DNA of 64,000 bases from contig JAHBTB010000005.1 in the NCBI GenBank assembly GCA_019638795.1, positions 124,001 to 188,000 of the forward strand. Direction: 5' to 3'. The translations under genes were made by a program, and so were the position numbers. The notes beneath the pieces are model-generated. The model was not told the DNA's origin. It did not search any database and worked only from the letters and a program-made list of their open reading frames with translations. The stretch's first letter is position 1. Each line of letters opens with the position of its first letter. This document shows positions 50,022 through 57,171 of the stretch, piece after piece. Source of the DNA: Fimbriimonadaceae bacterium (GTDB lineage Bacteria > Armatimonadota > Fimbriimonadia > Fimbriimonadales > Fimbriimonadaceae).

Positions 50022-51020
50022 TCACTCCCTTGGCGGCGAGGCCGACCGGACGCAACGGAAACCGACGTGGCACAGCCCCGTGTCTGGTGACGACTTCATC
50101 CGGGCCGTCGGCCGGTAGCCCACGCACGAATTGGCGGCGCACAAGTACGAGCCGCCCCGCATCACCCGCTTGGGGACGCCAGGTTCTTGGGGGTCGACCG
50201 AGTCAGCCGGCCCGGACGGGTCGGTGGACGGCGACGCCGGGTAGGCGTCCGGGCGGTACCAGTCGGCACACCATTCCCAAACGTTCCCCGCCATATCGGA
50301 AAGTCCGTTGGCGGTGGGAGGGAACCGACCGACCGGCGCGAGCCCAGCGTATCCGTCCTCTTTGTCGTCCTTGGACGGAAAGTCTCCCTGCCAGATGTTG
50401 GCCTGGGGACGCTTCGGGTCGAAGTCGTCGTCACCCCAGGTGTAGGCCGACCCGGCTTTGCCCCCCGTGGCAGCGAACTCCCACTCGGCCTCGGTCGGCA
50501 GGCGTTTGCCCGCCCAACGGGCATAGGCGGTCGCGTCGTTCCAACTCACCTGCACGACGGGGAAGTCGTCCTTGCCTTGGATGTCACTCTTCGGCCCCAG
50601 AGGATGTCGCCAGTCGGCCCCTGGCACATAGCTCCAGCCTTTGCCCGCGCTAAAGACGGCCGCACCAGGCACGAGTTTCTCTGCCGGTACCCCGGGATAC
50701 GCCTTGGGGTCGGGCCTGCGTTCCGCCTCGGTGACGTATCCGGTCGCCGTGACGAACGCGGCGAACTGCCGGTTGGTGACCTCGTGCTGGTCCATGTAGA
50801 ACGGTGACACGGTGACCTGGTGGGGCGGCCGCTCGTCGTCCATCCCCGAGTCGGAGCCCATGGTGAAGGTGCCTCCTGCGACGAAGACCATGCCCTCTGG
50901 AGGAGCGGGGGTCACCGGGGCGGGAACTTGGGCCCCGGCCCGAACGCGGCGCGGGCCCGCACACCCGGCGACCAGGACGGCCGTCAGCGACAGGGCCAGC
51001 ATGGCCGGGCATGCGCGCAT
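50022..51020 (-). CDS. Formylglycine-generating enzyme-type lipoprotein (SUMF1 domain)
   Basis: A 332-residue lipoprotein: the signal ends in the lipobox LVAGC. The FGE-sulfatase domain begins GMVFVAGGTFTMGSD and includes DQHEVTNRQFAAFV, VSWNDATAYARWAGKRLPTE, and GNVWEWCADW. The C-terminal core MRGGSYLCAANSCVGYRPTAR, followed by GFRCV, keeps two Cys five residues apart, matching the catalytic pair of human SUMF1 (C336 and C341). It may thus convert a Cys of sulfatases to formylglycine; many relatives lacking the Cys do not. No sulfatase is in the window. TAAACT lies 9 nt before the ATG. Confidence 0.9.
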   Translation of the reverse strand: MRACPAMLALSLTAVLVAGCAGPRRVRAGAQVPAPVTPAPPEGMVFVAGGTFTMGSDSGMDDERPPHQVTVSPFYMDQHEVTNRQFAAFVTATGYVTEAERRPDPKAYPGVPAEKLVPGAAVFSAGKGWSYVPGADWRHPLGPKSDIQGKDDFPVVQVSWNDATAYARWAGKRLPTEAEWEFAATGGKAGSAYTWGDDDFDPKRPQANIWQGDFPSKDDKEDGYAGLAPVGRFPPTANGLSDMAGNVWEWCADWYRPDAYPASPSTDPSGPADSVDPQEPGVPKRVMRGGSYLCAANSCVGYRPTARMKSSPDTGLCHVGFRCVRSASPPRE

Positions 51021-51029
51021 CGGAGGTTC

Positions 51030-51035
51030 AGTTTA
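51030..51035 (-). promoter_or_regulatory. Probable -10 element (TAAACT) of the FGE lipoprotein gene
   Basis: TAAACT on the minus strand ends 9 nt before the ATG at 51020. Confidence 0.45.
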
Positions 51036-51096
51036 CAACCGTCGGGCACCGCCGTTGAACCTACCTGGCCCATGGATCCGTGCCAGGATGGGGCGG

Positions 51097-52239
51097 ATGA
51101 GCCAAGGCCAGCGCGCCCGACAGACCGCGACCAGGCTCGTTTTCCTGGTGCTGGGCTGGTCGGTCGGGGCATGGGCTCCTATGGTGCCCCTCGTCAAGGC
51201 GAGCCACGGGCTCGACGAGGCGCGGTTGGGCACGTTGCTCCTCTGCCTTGGACTCGGCTCCATTGTCGTCCTGCCGTTTTGTGGCCGCCTGTCCGTCTTG
51301 TTCGGCCTTCGCCGGGTGCTCACCGCGTCGGGCCTCGCCTGCGCGGCGTGCCTGTTGCTGGCGGTGGTCGTCCCCGGCCAGTGGGCCCTGGCTGCCGCCC
51401 TGGCCCTGCTCGGGGCGTCCATCGGGGTCACCGACGTCGTCGTGAACATCCAGGCGGTCGCCGTCGAACGCGAGGCGGGGCGCCCCCTGATGTCGGGCTT
51501 CCACGGCATGTTCAGTGTCGGCGGAGTGGCGGGCTCTGCCGTCGCGACGGCCTTGCTGAAGCTGGGATCTACGCCAGTGGCGACGACATGGGTGGCGGTG
51601 GCGGCGATGGTCGTGGGATTGGTCCTGGCCCGGCCCGGCCTCATGGTCTCGGGCGAGGACCGTGACGGGCCAGCCTTCGCCCTTCCGCGCGGGCGGGTGC
51701 TCGCGCTGGGGGCGATGTGCTTCGTCCTCTTCATGGCCGAAGGCTCGGTGACCGACTGGGCCGCGATCTTGTTACGCGACTGGAGGGGTTGGCCCGACGG
51801 TGCCGGTCTCGGCTACGTCGCCTTCGCGGCGATGATGACGACGGGCCGGCTCACCGGCGACCGCTTGGTCGCCCGCGTAGGTCGGCTGCGGACGGTCGTC
51901 CTCGGGTCGGCGGTCACAGCTTTGGGGTTTGTCTTGGCCGCCGCGGTCCCCTCGCCCACCGCCGGCCTCGTCGGCTTCGCGTTGGTCGGGGCAGGCGCCT
52001 CAAACGTGGTGCCGGTCTTTTTCACCGCCGCGGGCAACCAGCGCGACATGCCGGCCGCCCAAGCCCTGCCCGCCGTGACGACGGTGGGCTACCTCGGGTT
52101 CCTGGCCGGACCGGGCCTGATCGGTCACGCCTCCCAGGCCTTCACTCTGCCCGTGGCCCTGCTGATGCTGGCCACCGCCCTTCTCGTCGTCGCGGTCGCC
52201 GCGCCGGCGGCGATGGGCCGGACCCTCCAATCCGCCTGA
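51097..52239 (+). CDS. Major facilitator superfamily transporter
   Basis: A 380-residue protein with about twelve hydrophobic helices, of the MFS type similar to YbjJ and fucose-permease-like carriers. Visible elements are the first-helix WSVGAWAPMVPLVK, GRLSVLFGLRRVLTASG at the loop 2-3 position, VTDVVVNIQAVAVEREAGRPLMSGFHGMFSVGG (typical of this subgroup) and a second-half copy GDRLVARVGRLRTVVLGS. Substrate unknown. The start could be the ATG at 51097 or 51088; the frame extends upstream inside the FGE gene without support. Convergent with the reductase gene 2 nt away. Confidence 0.88.
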   Translation: MSQGQRARQTATRLVFLVLGWSVGAWAPMVPLVKASHGLDEARLGTLLLCLGLGSIVVLPFCGRLSVLFGLRRVLTASGLACAACLLLAVVVPGQWALAAALALLGASIGVTDVVVNIQAVAVEREAGRPLMSGFHGMFSVGGVAGSAVATALLKLGSTPVATTWVAVAAMVVGLVLARPGLMVSGEDRDGPAFALPRGRVLALGAMCFVLFMAEGSVTDWAAILLRDWRGWPDGAGLGYVAFAAMMTTGRLTGDRLVARVGRLRTVVLGSAVTALGFVLAAAVPSPTAGLVGFALVGAGASNVVPVFFTAAGNQRDMPAAQALPAVTTVGYLGFLAGPGLIGHASQAFTLPVALLMLATALLVVAVAAPAAMGRTLQSA

Positions 52240-52241
52240 CG

Positions 52242-52790
52242 TCAGGCGAAGCGGGCGACCCAGTCGGCAAACGACTGCATCACGGCAACGAGATACTTCT
52301 TCGTTTCCTCGTTGGTCAGGTTCCCTTGTTCGTCAAAGAGCGTGTTGGTCTTGCCAATGTAGACCTCCGGCTGGCCCATTGTCGGCATGTTCAAGAACAC
52401 GAGCGACTGGCGCAGGTGGTGGTTCGCGCCAAACCCGCTGATCTGCCCCGGGGACTGGGCGGCGACCATGGCCGGCTTGCCCTGCAACGCCCCTTGGCCG
52501 TAGGGCCGCGAGCCGACGTCGACCGCGTTCTTGAGGACGCCAGGGACCGACCGGTTGTATTCCGGAGTGACAAAAAGGACGGCGTCCGCCGCCTTGATCT
52601 TGTCGCGGAACGTGGTCCATTCAGCAGGCGGTTCGGCTTCAAGGTCTTGGTTGAAGAACGGCAGGTCGCCAATGGGGACGTTTTCAAACTCTAAAGAGTC
52701 CGGGGCCGCTTCGGTCAAGGCCTTGGCGACCAGACTGCTGTAGCTGCCCTTGCGCAGGCTCCCGACGATGACGGCGACTTTGTAGCTCAT
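52242..52790 (-). CDS. NADPH-dependent FMN reductase-family protein
   Basis: A 182-residue flavodoxin-like reductase (NADPH_FMN_red family, as ChrR and azoreductases). The phosphate-binding loop VGSLRKGSYSS (residues 10-20) and the flavin motif VTPEYNRSVPGVLKNAVD are clear, with GKPAMVAAQSPGQISG downstream. Such enzymes reduce quinones, azo dyes or chromate with NAD(P)H. ATG at 52790 has AGGAAA about 7 nt upstream. It stands alone between a transporter and a cupin gene. Confidence 0.92.
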   Translation of the reverse strand: MSYKVAVIVGSLRKGSYSSLVAKALTEAAPDSLEFENVPIGDLPFFNQDLEAEPPAEWTTFRDKIKAADAVLFVTPEYNRSVPGVLKNAVDVGSRPYGQGALQGKPAMVAAQSPGQISGFGANHHLRQSLVFLNMPTMGQPEVYIGKTNTLFDEQGNLTNEETKKYLVAVMQSFADWVARFA

Positions 52791-52894
52791 GATGATTTTC
52801 CTGTTCCGAAGTCAGTTTTGTTGTACGCGCAATTGACAAGTCTTGTCGCCAAGCCTAGCGGCATCGGCCCGATGGGCTCACGATACCTGCCCCG

Positions 52895-53248
52895 TCACGC
52901 GACGGGGCCGGTGCGCTTAAGCTCGACAGAGACGACATGCATGTCGGTCGAACCGACGTTTTCTAGGGTGTGCGGGCCCAGTGCCAGCGTCCAAACGGCG
53001 CTCACCGGCGAGGGTTGCTCCATGCCGCGGGTGTCGAGGAGCACCTTGCCCTCCTCGTCCCGACGGACCACGTCGCTGGTCGACAGGAAGGTCGTGGCCG
53101 CCGGCCACTGGTGGGTGTGCAGGGCGGTGCGCTCACCCGGCTTGATCACCGTCTCCAGCACTCGGACGTGCTCGTTCTCGAAGACCAGGCGGTGATGCTC
53201 GGGCGAAGCGACGACCGCGTCCAGTTCGGGCCGGTTAGAGTCAGGCAC
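52895..53248 (-). CDS. Small cupin-like protein
   Basis: A 117-residue single-domain cupin-like protein. ENEHVRVLETVIKPGERTALHTHQWPAAT carries the first metal-binding motif (H-x-H); the second motif is weak (ENVGSTDMHVVSVEL). The GTG at 53248 is taken as start because CATAAT ends 6 nt upstream and the frame beyond lies inside the methionine gamma-lyase gene. It is on the same strand as that gene, 13 bp downstream of its stop. Ligand unknown. Confidence 0.75.
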   Translation of the reverse strand: MPDSNRPELDAVVASPEHHRLVFENEHVRVLETVIKPGERTALHTHQWPAATTFLSTSDVVRRDEEGKVLLDTRGMEQPSPVSAVWTLALGPHTLENVGSTDMHVVSVELKRTGPVA

Positions 53249-53254
53249 CGCCGG

Positions 53255-53260
53255 ATTATG
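53255..53260 (-). promoter_or_regulatory. Probable -10 element (CATAAT) of the cupin gene
   Basis: CATAAT on the minus strand lies in the 13-bp gap after the methionine gamma-lyase gene and ends 6 nt before the GTG. Confidence 0.4.
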
Positions 53261-53261
53261 G

Positions 53262-54473
53262 TCATCCGGCGAGGTGGAAAGTCCGAGGGACGGCGTCGAG
53301 GGCCTGGCGGACATCGTCGAGGATGTCGTCCACATCCTCCAGCCCGACCGACATCCTCACCAATCCGTCGCCGATCCCGTGCCGCGCCCGTTCTTCCGGG
53401 GTGTAGGTGCTGTGGGTCATCGAGGCGGGGTGCTGGGCAAGGCTTTCGCAGTCACCAAGGCTGACGGCACGGACCACCAACTCAAGCCGGTCGAGAAACG
53501 CCTGGGCGGACTCCAAGCCTCCGACGACGTCGAAGGCCACCATCCCGCCGGGGCCCCGGGCCTGCCGCCGGTTGGTCTCATGCCCCGCGTCGCCCTTCAG
53601 GCCCGGATAGTAGACCTTGGCGACGGCAGGGTGGGCGGCGAGGAACTCGGCGACTGCCATGGCGTTGGCGCAATGGCGGTCCATCCGGAGGGCCAACGTC
53701 TTGACCCCGCGTAACACCAGGTGGGCGTCGAACGCCGACATGCACGCTCCGGTGTAATCCTTGACCCCCTTCATCCTGACGGAATGCATGCTTTCGGCAC
53801 TCCCGACCACGGCACCGGCGAGAAGGTCGCCATGGCCACCCAGGTACTTGGTGGCCGAGTGGACGACAAAGTCGGCGCCAAGTTCGACCGGCCGCTGGAG
53901 GTACGGGGTCATGTAAGTGTTGTCGACCGCCACCCAGAGCCCGGCGGCATGGGCCTCGGCAGCGACCGCCTCGATGTCGACCACCCGCATATTGGGGTTG
54001 GCCGGGGTCTCGAAGTAGACACCCTTGGCCTGAGGCGTGGCGTGCCGTGCCACCTCACCCGGCTTCGTCAAGTCGATGTGCCGGATCTCGACACCGAACT
54101 CAGCCAAGCCGTGGTGGAAGTACGAAAAGGTGCAGCCGTACAGAGTCTGGTCGGCAAGGAGGACGTCGCCGGGCCGGAGCATGGTCCACAGGAGCGAGGC
54201 GACCGCGCCCATGCCGCTGCCCGTCACGACCGCGGCCTCGGCGCCCTCAAGGCTCGCAAGCCGTCTCTCCAGCAAATCCAGAGTCGGGTTGCCCAGACGG
54301 CTGTAGACATGGCCGGGCGCTTCACCGGCGAACCGTGCCCCGCCGTCCTGGGCGGTGGGAAAGGTGTAGGTGGAGCTGACGTGGACCGGCGGGGTCAATC
54401 CCCCTGCCCCCGCATAGGGATCGTGGCCATGGTGGATCGCCCGGGTCGCAAAGCCGGCGTGTTGTCGCTCCAT
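53262..54473 (-). CDS. Methionine gamma-lyase-type PLP enzyme
   Basis: A 403-residue Cys/Met-metabolism PLP enzyme. The PLP Lys is in [28 protein letters not shown] and [11 protein letters not shown] bind cofactor phosphate and ring. The segment [15 protein letters not shown] has the Cys that is characteristic of methionine gamma-lyase (C116 in Pseudomonas putida), which splits methionine to methanethiol, ammonia and 2-oxobutyrate. Cystathionine gamma-synthases and lyases lack this Cys, so MGL is favoured. It is divergent from an Lrp-type regulator, as mdeA is from mdeR in P. putida. Confidence 0.88.
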   Translation of the reverse strand: MERQHAGFATRAIHHGHDPYAGAGGLTPPVHVSSTYTFPTAQDGGARFAGEAPGHVYSRLGNPTLDLLERRLASLEGAEAAVVTGSGMGAVASLLWTMLRPGDVLLADQTLYGCTFSYFHHGLAEFGVEIRHIDLTKPGEVARHATPQAKGVYFETPANPNMRVVDIEAVAAEAHAAGLWVAVDNTYMTPYLQRPVELGADFVVHSATKYLGGHGDLLAGAVVGSAESMHSVRMKGVKDYTGACMSAFDAHLVLRGVKTLALRMDRHCANAMAVAEFLAAHPAVAKVYYPGLKGDAGHETNRRQARGPGGMVAFDVVGGLESAQAFLDRLELVVRAVSLGDCESLAQHPASMTHSTYTPEERARHGIGDGLVRMSVGLEDVDDILDDVRQALDAVPRTFHLAG

Positions 54474-54532
54474 GCCTTCATTTTCGGTGCATAGCGCCGG
54501 ATCCCGTTCTCAATCTTCGCGCCAAGAGACCG

Positions 54533-54553
54533 AGAATTGGCACAATACATTCT
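54533..54553. promoter_or_regulatory. Possible Lrp-type operator between the lyase and regulator genes
   Basis: AGAAT (54533-54537) and ATTCT (54549-54553) form a dyad in an AT-rich 122-bp divergent region, with further ATTC copies at 54556 and 54564. Lrp-family proteins bind AT-rich dyads of about 15-21 bp. Assignment is tentative. Confidence 0.35.
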
Positions 54554-54595
54554 TGATTCACGGATTCTGAGCAAACAATAGTCACACTATCAACC

Positions 54596-55048
54596 ATGGA
54601 CGCGACAGATGTCGAGATTCTCCGCATCCTCCAGCAGGACGGTCGGATCAGCGTGGCCGACTTGGCGGGTCGGGTCGGCCTGACCGTCGCCCCCACCTAC
54701 CGGCGGCTAAGGCGATTGGAAAACACCGAGGTGGTCGACGGCTACACCGCCCTTCTCGACCCGGTCAAACTCGGCTTCACGATCCGGGCGATCGTCAGTG
54801 TGCGGTTTGCCAGCCACGACCTGGCGACGACCGACCGGTTCACCGCCTTTGTCCAACGCGAGTCCCGGATCCAGCAGTGCGACAACGTGACGGGCGAGGT
54901 CGACTACTATTTGGTCGTCCTCGCCCATGACCTGGCCGACTACGAAGCGTTCACCCACCGCCTGCGGGCGGTGCAAGGGGTGACGAGCATCCACACCCAC
55001 ATTAGCCTGCGCAGCCTCAAGAGCGGCATCGCCGTCCCCTTGGAGTAG
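54596..55048 (+). CDS. Lrp/AsnC-family transcriptional regulator
   Basis: A 150-residue regulator. The N-terminal helix-turn-helix is DVEILRILQQDGRISVADLAGRVG, then LTVAPTYRRLRRLE, and the C-terminal RAM ligand-binding domain holds VTGEVDYYLVVLAHDLADYEAF and GVTSIHTHISLRSLK. These proteins respond to amino acids. Divergent from the methionine gamma-lyase gene, it is probably its methionine-responsive activator, like MdeR. No Shine-Dalgarno is seen; CACTAT ends 5 nt before the ATG, so a leaderless start is possible. Confidence 0.95.
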   Translation: MDATDVEILRILQQDGRISVADLAGRVGLTVAPTYRRLRRLENTEVVDGYTALLDPVKLGFTIRAIVSVRFASHDLATTDRFTAFVQRESRIQQCDNVTGEVDYYLVVLAHDLADYEAFTHRLRAVQGVTSIHTHISLRSLKSGIAVPLE

Positions 55049-55055
55049 CCCGGGG

Positions 55056-55763
55056 CTACATCTTGAACATCAGGCGGGAAAGGATGCCCAGGCCGATTCC
55101 GACGATCAAAGAGACGACACCGAGCACGACCGCCAATTGTCCGTTCGGGTGACCGGCCTGTTTGGCCTTGTTCCCGTAATAGATCCCAAGGCTGCTGAGA
55201 ATGATCGGGCAGCAGATGACGCCGACGATGCTGAAGACCAACGACTTGGTGTAGTCACCTTTGCCACCGTCACCGACCATCACGTTGTCCTGCCGGGGAT
55301 ACGGGGTGGTGGGCGCCTGGTAACTCGGCTGTTGGATCGGGCTCGGGGTGTAGCCAAGGTTAAGGCCCTGCACCTGTGACGCGGCGAAGGATTGACCCGC
55401 TTCGTCCTCCAACATCGAATTGGCGTTGATCCGCCCTTCGGACAGCCACTGGTTCAGGGTGGAGACGTCGGCTGGGCCGTAACGGTTTCCGTCCGGCATA
55501 GTGACGTAGTAGCGCGGGGCAAAGGGTGCCGCCTGCGGCTGGGGGGCAGACGCCGGTGCGGCTGGCTCAGGCTCGGAAACCGCCGCGCTGGCGGCCGGAA
55601 AATTCAGGCCTGGCACCGCCGACGCCTTGATCTGGCTGCCGCCTTCCACCGACTCTAGGAGCGTGTCACCGTTGATGCGGCCTTCGGCGATCCATTCGTT
55701 CAACTTGTCGACCGTCGCCGGCCCGAACTTTTGGCCGTCGGGCCAAATCACAAAATACTGCAT
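55056..55763 (-). CDS. Membrane protein with two GYF_2 domains and DUF4190
   Basis: A 235-residue protein. Two GYF_2 (DUF4339) modules occupy residues 1-55 (MQYFVIWPDGQKFGPATVDK, LNEWIAEGRINGDTLLE) and about 82-140 (YYVTMPDGNRYGPADVSTLN, QWLSEGRINANSMLED). A Pro/Gln linker leads to a C-terminal DUF4190-like pair of transmembrane helices (SLVFSIVGVICCPIILSSLG, LAVVLGVVSLIVGIGLGIL). GYF modules bind Pro-rich peptides. ATG at 55763 has AGAGGA about 9 nt upstream. The next gene on the same strand upstream (55804-56337) is a one-module paralogue. Function unknown. Confidence 0.85.
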   Translation of the reverse strand: MQYFVIWPDGQKFGPATVDKLNEWIAEGRINGDTLLESVEGGSQIKASAVPGLNFPAASAAVSEPEPAAPASAPQPQAAPFAPRYYVTMPDGNRYGPADVSTLNQWLSEGRINANSMLEDEAGQSFAASQVQGLNLGYTPSPIQQPSYQAPTTPYPRQDNVMVGDGGKGDYTKSLVFSIVGVICCPIILSSLGIYYGNKAKQAGHPNGQLAVVLGVVSLIVGIGLGILSRLMFKM

Positions 55764-55803
55764 GGTCGCAATCCTCTCGGTCGTCGCAACGATACCCACT
55801 CGA

Positions 55804-56337
55804 CTAGTGGCTTACGCCCACGAAGACTAAGAAAACACCAATGAGCACGATGAGGTTGGCGATCCCGGCGACAATCAAGGCCGCCGTGGCGCTTCTTGCC
55901 CCCTTTGACCGGGCCATCAGGGCGTAGTACATCGCGAACGGTGCCAAGACGGGGCAGCAAAACAGGCTGCTTGCGCTCAGGAGGAACGACGTGGTCGCGG
56001 TACGGTCGGCGCTGGGGTCGACGGTTGGAAAGGGGAACTGGCCGGGCCCGGAGTTGTACAGCCCGGGCTGACCCTGGTTGAAGCCGCCGTATTGCTGCCC
56101 TTGGTAGGGATCGTGGCTATAAGGGTTGGCCGAATAAGGGTCGACCATCGGTTGGGGCTGTGCTTGCGGCGTGAACACGAGTCCAGGCAAGTCACGTGCC
56201 AGGACCATTTGGCCGGTCGTCGCGACCTGCAGAGTCGTCGTCGCCGTCACACGACCCTCCTGGACCCATTGGTTAAGGAGGGGGAGGGTGGCCGGACCGT
56301 ACCGCTCACCACCTGGCAACACGACGTAGTACTGCAC
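55804..56337 (-). CDS. Membrane protein with one GYF_2 domain and DUF4190-like helices
   Basis: A 177-residue paralogue of the next gene. It has one GYF_2 module (MQYYVVLPGGERYGPATLPL, LNQWVQEGRVTATTTLQ), a Tyr/Gln/Gly/Pro-rich linker (SANPYSHDPYQGQQYGGFNQ) and two transmembrane helices (TSFLLSASSLFCCPVLAPFA and ALIVAGIANLIVLIGVFLVF). The Tyr-rich linker could be a ligand for GYF modules of its paralogue. GTG start at 56337; TAACCT ends 8 nt upstream. The gene order suggests a duplication. Confidence 0.83.
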   Translation of the reverse strand: MQYYVVLPGGERYGPATLPLLNQWVQEGRVTATTTLQVATTGQMVLARDLPGLVFTPQAQPQPMVDPYSANPYSHDPYQGQQYGGFNQGQPGLYNSGPGQFPFPTVDPSADRTATTSFLLSASSLFCCPVLAPFAMYYALMARSKGARSATAALIVAGIANLIVLIGVFLVFVGVSH

Positions 56338-56387
56338 CTACTATCAGGTTACTGGAAACCGGCTCGGTTCGCTGCGCCACCGCCAGC

Positions 56388-56393
56388 CATAAT
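56388..56393 (+). promoter_or_regulatory. Probable -10 element (CATAAT) of the rhomboid-like gene
   Basis: CATAAT ends 10 nt before the ATG at 56404 and overlaps another in-frame ATG at 56392. A TAACCT on the opposite strand at 56346-56351 may serve the divergent GYF_2 gene. Confidence 0.4.
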
Positions 56394-56403
56394 GGGCAGG
56401 TAC

Positions 56404-57165
56404 ATGGGAGACCGGGCCTGGAAAGTCGCCCCCCAGCGAAGGGCGCCGACCGCCACTCTGGTGCTGGTCGTCGTCACCTGCGCCTTCTTCTTGGTGACAT
56501 GGGTCCCTCAGACGGGACGCGCCTGGGCTGACTTCGCCGCCTTCACCGGTTTGTCGCCCAAGGTGTGGACGTTGGTCACGTACACCCTGGTTGAGTCGAG
56601 GTTCTTCGGCATCCTCTTCGGCATGATGTGGCTCTACTGGGTCGGCTCGGTCGTCGAGTCGCGCCTGGGGCGGACGGGGTTCGTCGTCCTCTACCTCGCC
56701 TCGGCCGCGTCCATGGCCTTGTTCGGCGGTGTCGCCGCCACGGTGACAGGCAAGCCGATCGTCGTCGCCGGTGCCTATCCGCCGATCGACGCCCTCACCG
56801 TCGTGTGGGGCGCCCTGCACATGGACGAGGAGATCCGCCTCTACGGGGTCTTGCCGATCAAGGGCAAATGGATGGCGGCGGTCTCGGCCGGGTTCATCCT
56901 CTTCTACTACGGGCTGGGGAACCCACTGGTCGGGGTCGCGATGTGCCTTCCTTTGCTGTTCCTCTGGTTTTATGCCCGGGGCAGCCTCAAGTGGATGCCG
57001 TTCGGCGTCAACCCGTTCACTGCCAGACGGGCCAAGCAGGCCGAGAACCGTCAGTTCCATGCGTTCATGGACGACGTCCGGTCCCGCGAAAAGGAGCGGG
57101 AAGAGCGGGAGAGGCTGCGGAAACTCTTTGAGTCGAGCCTGGACGACCCTGACGACAAGCGCTGA
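56404..57165 (+). CDS. Rhomboid/derlin-like membrane protein, apparently inactive
   Basis: A 253-residue polytopic protein with about six helices. The core matches rhomboids: VWTLVTYTLVES, then FGMMWLYWVGSVVESRLGRTGFVVLYLASAASMALF, where GxxxE-x2-LG-x3-F-x3-YL is the family pattern. At the place of the catalytic GASG, however, the sequence reads VVAGAYPPIDALTVVWGA, with no Ser, and the later His is not apparent. It is therefore likely a pseudoprotease, as derlins and iRhoms are. The tail is rich in Arg/Glu (RSREKEREERERLRKLFES) and probably helical and cytoplasmic. The ATG at 56404 is chosen over 56392. Confidence 0.75.
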   Translation: MGDRAWKVAPQRRAPTATLVLVVVTCAFFLVTWVPQTGRAWADFAAFTGLSPKVWTLVTYTLVESRFFGILFGMMWLYWVGSVVESRLGRTGFVVLYLASAASMALFGGVAATVTGKPIVVAGAYPPIDALTVVWGALHMDEEIRLYGVLPIKGKWMAAVSAGFILFYYGLGNPLVGVAMCLPLLFLWFYARGSLKWMPFGVNPFTARRAKQAENRQFHAFMDDVRSREKEREERERLRKLFESSLDDPDDKR

Positions 57166-57171
57166 CCCCGC

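Noticed and set aside
49834-50142. Open frame on the minus strand containing GIEPPTPSLGLASGAY
   Set aside because: It reads antisense through the duplicated tRNA-Arg fragment and the island end. Peptides of this type are well-known artefacts of tRNA-antisense frames.
50812-51096. Long N-terminal extension of the MFS transporter frame
   Set aside because: This part lies antisense to the FGE lipoprotein gene and its promoter; the first transmembrane helix follows the ATG at 51097.
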